Shown piece by piece: positions 60,927 through 64,000 of a DNA stretch of 64,000 nt (its first letter is position 1; each line of letters begins with the position of its first letter). The translations under genes and the position numbers were made by a program. Where the stretch lies: assembly GCA_008921705.1 (NCBI GenBank), contig VFFE01009182.1, positions 2,685,100 through 2,749,099 of the forward strand, read 5' to 3'. The notes below the pieces were generated by a model. The model did not search any database, was not told where the DNA came from, and worked only from the letters and a program-made list of their open reading frames with translations. Source of the stretch: Burhinus oedicnemus (taxonomy: Eukaryota > Chordata > Aves > Charadriiformes > Burhinidae).

Positions 60927-63299
60927 TACATCCTAGCCCAGAACTGGAAACCCTTACTGCTACTGCAAGTGTTGTTAGCCACAGCCATAGCTTTGCTGGG
61001 TGTCACTTTACACTTACTTAAAGACATATTATTTATCTCACATACAGCAACTCAGGCATAACATATTATTAAGGGATTAGATAGTCGAAAAAACCACAAT
61101 ATGAAGGCTGGAATTATTTTTCTGAATATGACTAGTAACAATTTCAGTCACTGTTGGAGATGGGACACTCATCTGTTCTCATCCAAACATCTCAGTATAC
61201 TGAACAGTATGTCTGCTTATGTGGCCTTAAGTACTCCAGAAATGTTTTCCCATTCTCAAAAGGTATTCTACACTTGCATGTTACCTTTTGATTTTATATT
61301 AATCCTAGCAGAGGAAGATAAGCTAGAATGCAGCCTACAAAAAGCCAGTGGGAGCAAAGATGAATAGAACAAAAGCTAGGAGATGAGAAACTGATCTGTA
61401 GCAAAGATTTGCAGTGGAAACTGAGACAAAAATACCATGTAACAGAGAGATTCAGTGCAGCTGTTGATGAGAGGTCCAGGCTTTCACACAGAAGTCCTAC
61501 TGAATTTGACAGAGAAATCTGACAGAAAATTTTAAACCAACTTACCACTTTCAGGATGAAACATATACTCTTGAAGCAGAGAAGTATATGTGTATATATA
61601 AATACTGGATTCTATAAACTGGTTTAAAATAATGTCTAGAAAACCTGCTAGATCTGCTACTCTCTTTCTTATTAAAATCCACATTATATTAATGGGTTTA
61701 TTTACAAACTGAACAAGAACTCTGTGATGTCATCTGTTTTACAGAAAATCACAGTAAACTTGCCACTTCAGCATTATAACTTTGGATTTGTAGAAACTCA
61801 GAAATCATTGAAAAACTAATACAGTCATAAAGCTCTACTAAATCTAAGTGCACAGCTTAAACAGAAGTGTCTAGAAAAAATACCAATGCATACAAATGAA
61901 AACAAACATGAGGGGGATATAATTACAAGGGATAACGAGACTTTGGTTGTAATCTCTTGCGTGTATTGGTATTATCAGCTGAATCTTTGTACAGGCCTGG
62001 TCCAAAGTCTGCTAAATGTTAATGAGGGTATTTCTTTTGATTTTAATAGGTTCTGAACTTAATCTTAAAACATTTTGGGTTTGTGATGTGAAGCGTGGTA
62101 TATGAACACAAACCTTGTATGACATGAAGTATCACAAATAGTGCCTCATTATTCTTTATTTGTAATGCAGAAAAAATAGCCTTTTCAGAAATAAAGACTC
62201 GGGAAAATAAATTTTTCAGCAGTTCATTTCTTGGGTCCATGCACTTAGATTTTGGCTTAGATGTACTATGATCAATACTTCCAGGTGAAGCAATTAGTTT
62301 CCTCTGTTCGGCATGTGAATAAAACTCTTGCAATGCAACTTTGACTTTCATTTTAGTTGCAGTCTGTTATTGCTAATGAAAAAAAATACTTCCTAGCTTT
62401 TCTAATGTATCAGCTAGATAAATTGTTAACACTTAAGAACTCCCCAGGCAGTAATGAATGACACAGTTTTCTGCGTTATCCCTGATAAAGTTTAGGATAT
62501 GGAAAGCAGTTTAATCCTCTTTCTATACTCTCCCATCTGTGCTTTAGAGCTACCATAGTAAATTACTACATACTGAAGCACTGCTTGAGATGCAATTTCA
62601 TATTTCCAAAGCTGAGATAATTTTACTCCACAGTGTATTTTTTAATCTTTATAAAAAAAGTAAAATGTTTAAGGAAGCCAGGTCAGATAAAACTGTTGAA
62701 TTTAAGAGATGGATGGTAGTTTTCAATGAAGTAGACCTTTCATAAAGGTTGCTTGGAATACAGAGTTAAGCCAAACTAATCACTTTGTTTACAGAAAATC
62801 TGCAAGGCAAAGCATTAAGATTTAACTCAATTGTAACCTTTTGTTAATTATAAGACACTCTTCATGCAGGAATAGTTGCTGACAAATGTGGCTTGAGGCA
62901 CTCTTTTTATTGTACCTTAAATATGCTATTGCCTATGCCTAATGTCTTTGATTCTGCTTTCATACTGCAGAATGAATTTACTTGGTACAGTGCTGCCATT
63001 AACCTGTTCAGTCATGGTTAGGGCTCATTTCTTTCTCTGTGAGGGAAGCTTATGTTTTGTGTTGGATTTCTCCACATTTTATCAGATGTGCATTTTGCTG
63101 CTGTCTAATCATTATGGATAAAGGGACTGATTTAATATCTATTGGAGAAAATTGACTGACTCAGTTCAGAGACTGAGCATAAGCTGCTGCTCCAAGAGTG
63201 GAAGTGAATACAGAGAAAGAAAAAGAGAGGGACTGATTTAATAAACTTAACTATCTTGCACTTTTCTGCATCCACATAAAAAACTGTATTCAATAACAG
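60927..63299. other. Unassigned DNA
   Basis: AT-rich unique sequence. A minus-strand frame of 102 codons at 62043-62351 follows a fair splice acceptor (tattttttttcattag) but has no recognisable motif and no clear donor. Confidence 0.4.
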
Positions 63300-63700
63300 C
63301 ACAGAAATCCGGTCAGTCCAGTGTCTTGCTCAGGTCACCATATGGTTGTGGAACAGCTGGTTAATGTTAAACCTCCACAAAACTGAGATTATACTTACAG
63401 GAAGCAGCAGATACTTTGAAGAATCTGCAGTCACAGTGTGGCATCTGAGACAGACAGCCACAGATCATCAAAACACTCTGCCAGAGAAAGAGTTCTTCTG
63501 TAACCCTTTGTTACTTTGGATTTCAAAATGACATCTTACTACCTGTCCTATGTCTTGGGACTAACCTGATGACCTAAACCCAGTTAAACAAACGTCTGTC
63601 ACCTCAGAACCAGATTACGGCAATCCAGCACTTTCTCTCAGACTTCACAATTGCTTCTAAGACTACCAATATGTCAAACCTGAGTTGAATGTCCTGAATT
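63300..63700 (+). mobile_element. Faint L2-like LINE remnant
   Basis: In one plus frame (63346-63531) the translation reads NSWLMLNLHKTEIILTGSS, close in shape to the LKLN-x-x-KTE block of L2/CR1-type reverse transcriptases. About 230 bases on, TSEPDYGNPALSL resembles the SRLDYCNALYxGLP block in the correct order and at a plausible spacing. Stops and shifts lie between. Ancient and dead; the family assignment is tentative. Confidence 0.4.
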
Positions 63701-64000
63701 CAGGGTGGAGAAAATGGGTCTGTGGAATTTTCTGTGGGGGTAGGTAATCCAGCTCTGCAGAGGATAGCCTGCTGACATTGAAATAGAACTGCTTCATGCT
63801 GCGTATGTCAATAAGAAACTCCTCCTGATCATTTTATTTTCTCTAGGTCCTCATTGCCACACACCCGCTGCTGGGATTGCTAAGGAAGAGAATACCATCT
63901 TCACCACCGTACCCACAGACATCTGCTCCTCCAGTGCAGTGTGGGGTGGGCAGTGAGCAAAGAGTATCTCAGTGGACAAACCTGGATTTGTGCTCACTGG

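Noticed and set aside
60873..61061. Plus-strand frame with a hydrophobic helix (LLLLQVLLATAIALLGV)
   Set aside because: Starts in antisense CR1 and runs into unique sequence; a chance hydrophobic stretch with no neighbouring support.

Overview
The window looks like a piece of a bird genome. It holds six CR1 LINE copies of the avian type (all on the minus strand), LTRs of endogenous retroviruses whose layout I recognise from bird genomes, AT-rich unique DNA between them, and no mammalian L1, Alu or bacterial-type gene. The species cannot be named from the sequence alone.

The backbone is one multi-exon gene on the minus strand, running from about 48.7 kb down to at least 3.2 kb. I found its exons by splice sites and reading phase: 48526-48708 (start exon), 34928-35065, 28033-28073, 23734-23816, 19273-19340, 14547-14615, 9432-9555, 7933-8309, 6320-6390, a possible 23-base microexon at 5713-5735, and 3232-3397. 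The phases join without a stop through all of them and give about 395 residues from the inner ATG (448 from an upstream in-frame ATG). The protein is hydrophilic and Ser/Lys/Glu-rich, with an acidic patch, a basic patch and no membrane segment. I do not recognise the family and give no symbol.

Region by region: 1-2590 is the CR1 copy with the longest ORF2, broken by a 26-base tandem duplication and small indels. 3.2-35 kb holds ten exons of the gene with introns carrying an LTR (4802-5393), a shrunken CR1 (15.8-17.4 kb), a short CR1 tail (26.2 kb) and a minus-strand LTR (32.6-33.1 kb). 36.6-43.2 kb, in the gene's first intron, is a 6.6-kb degenerate purine-rich tandem array split by a 341-base solo LTR with a 6-base target duplication. 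44.5 kb has another CR1 tail and 47.94 kb a guanine tract. 48.7-64 kb lies upstream of the start exon: a partial LTR (50.65 kb), CR1 fragments (53.3-54.6 and 60.7 kb), a GT repeat and a faint L2-like LINE remnant near the right edge, with no convincing second gene.

The most unusual object is the purine/pyrimidine array. It contains no real gene; its many long minus-strand reading frames follow from the lack of A/T-rich stop codons in pyrimidine-rich DNA. Because the gene is read from the minus strand, the intron RNA across it would be CU-rich.
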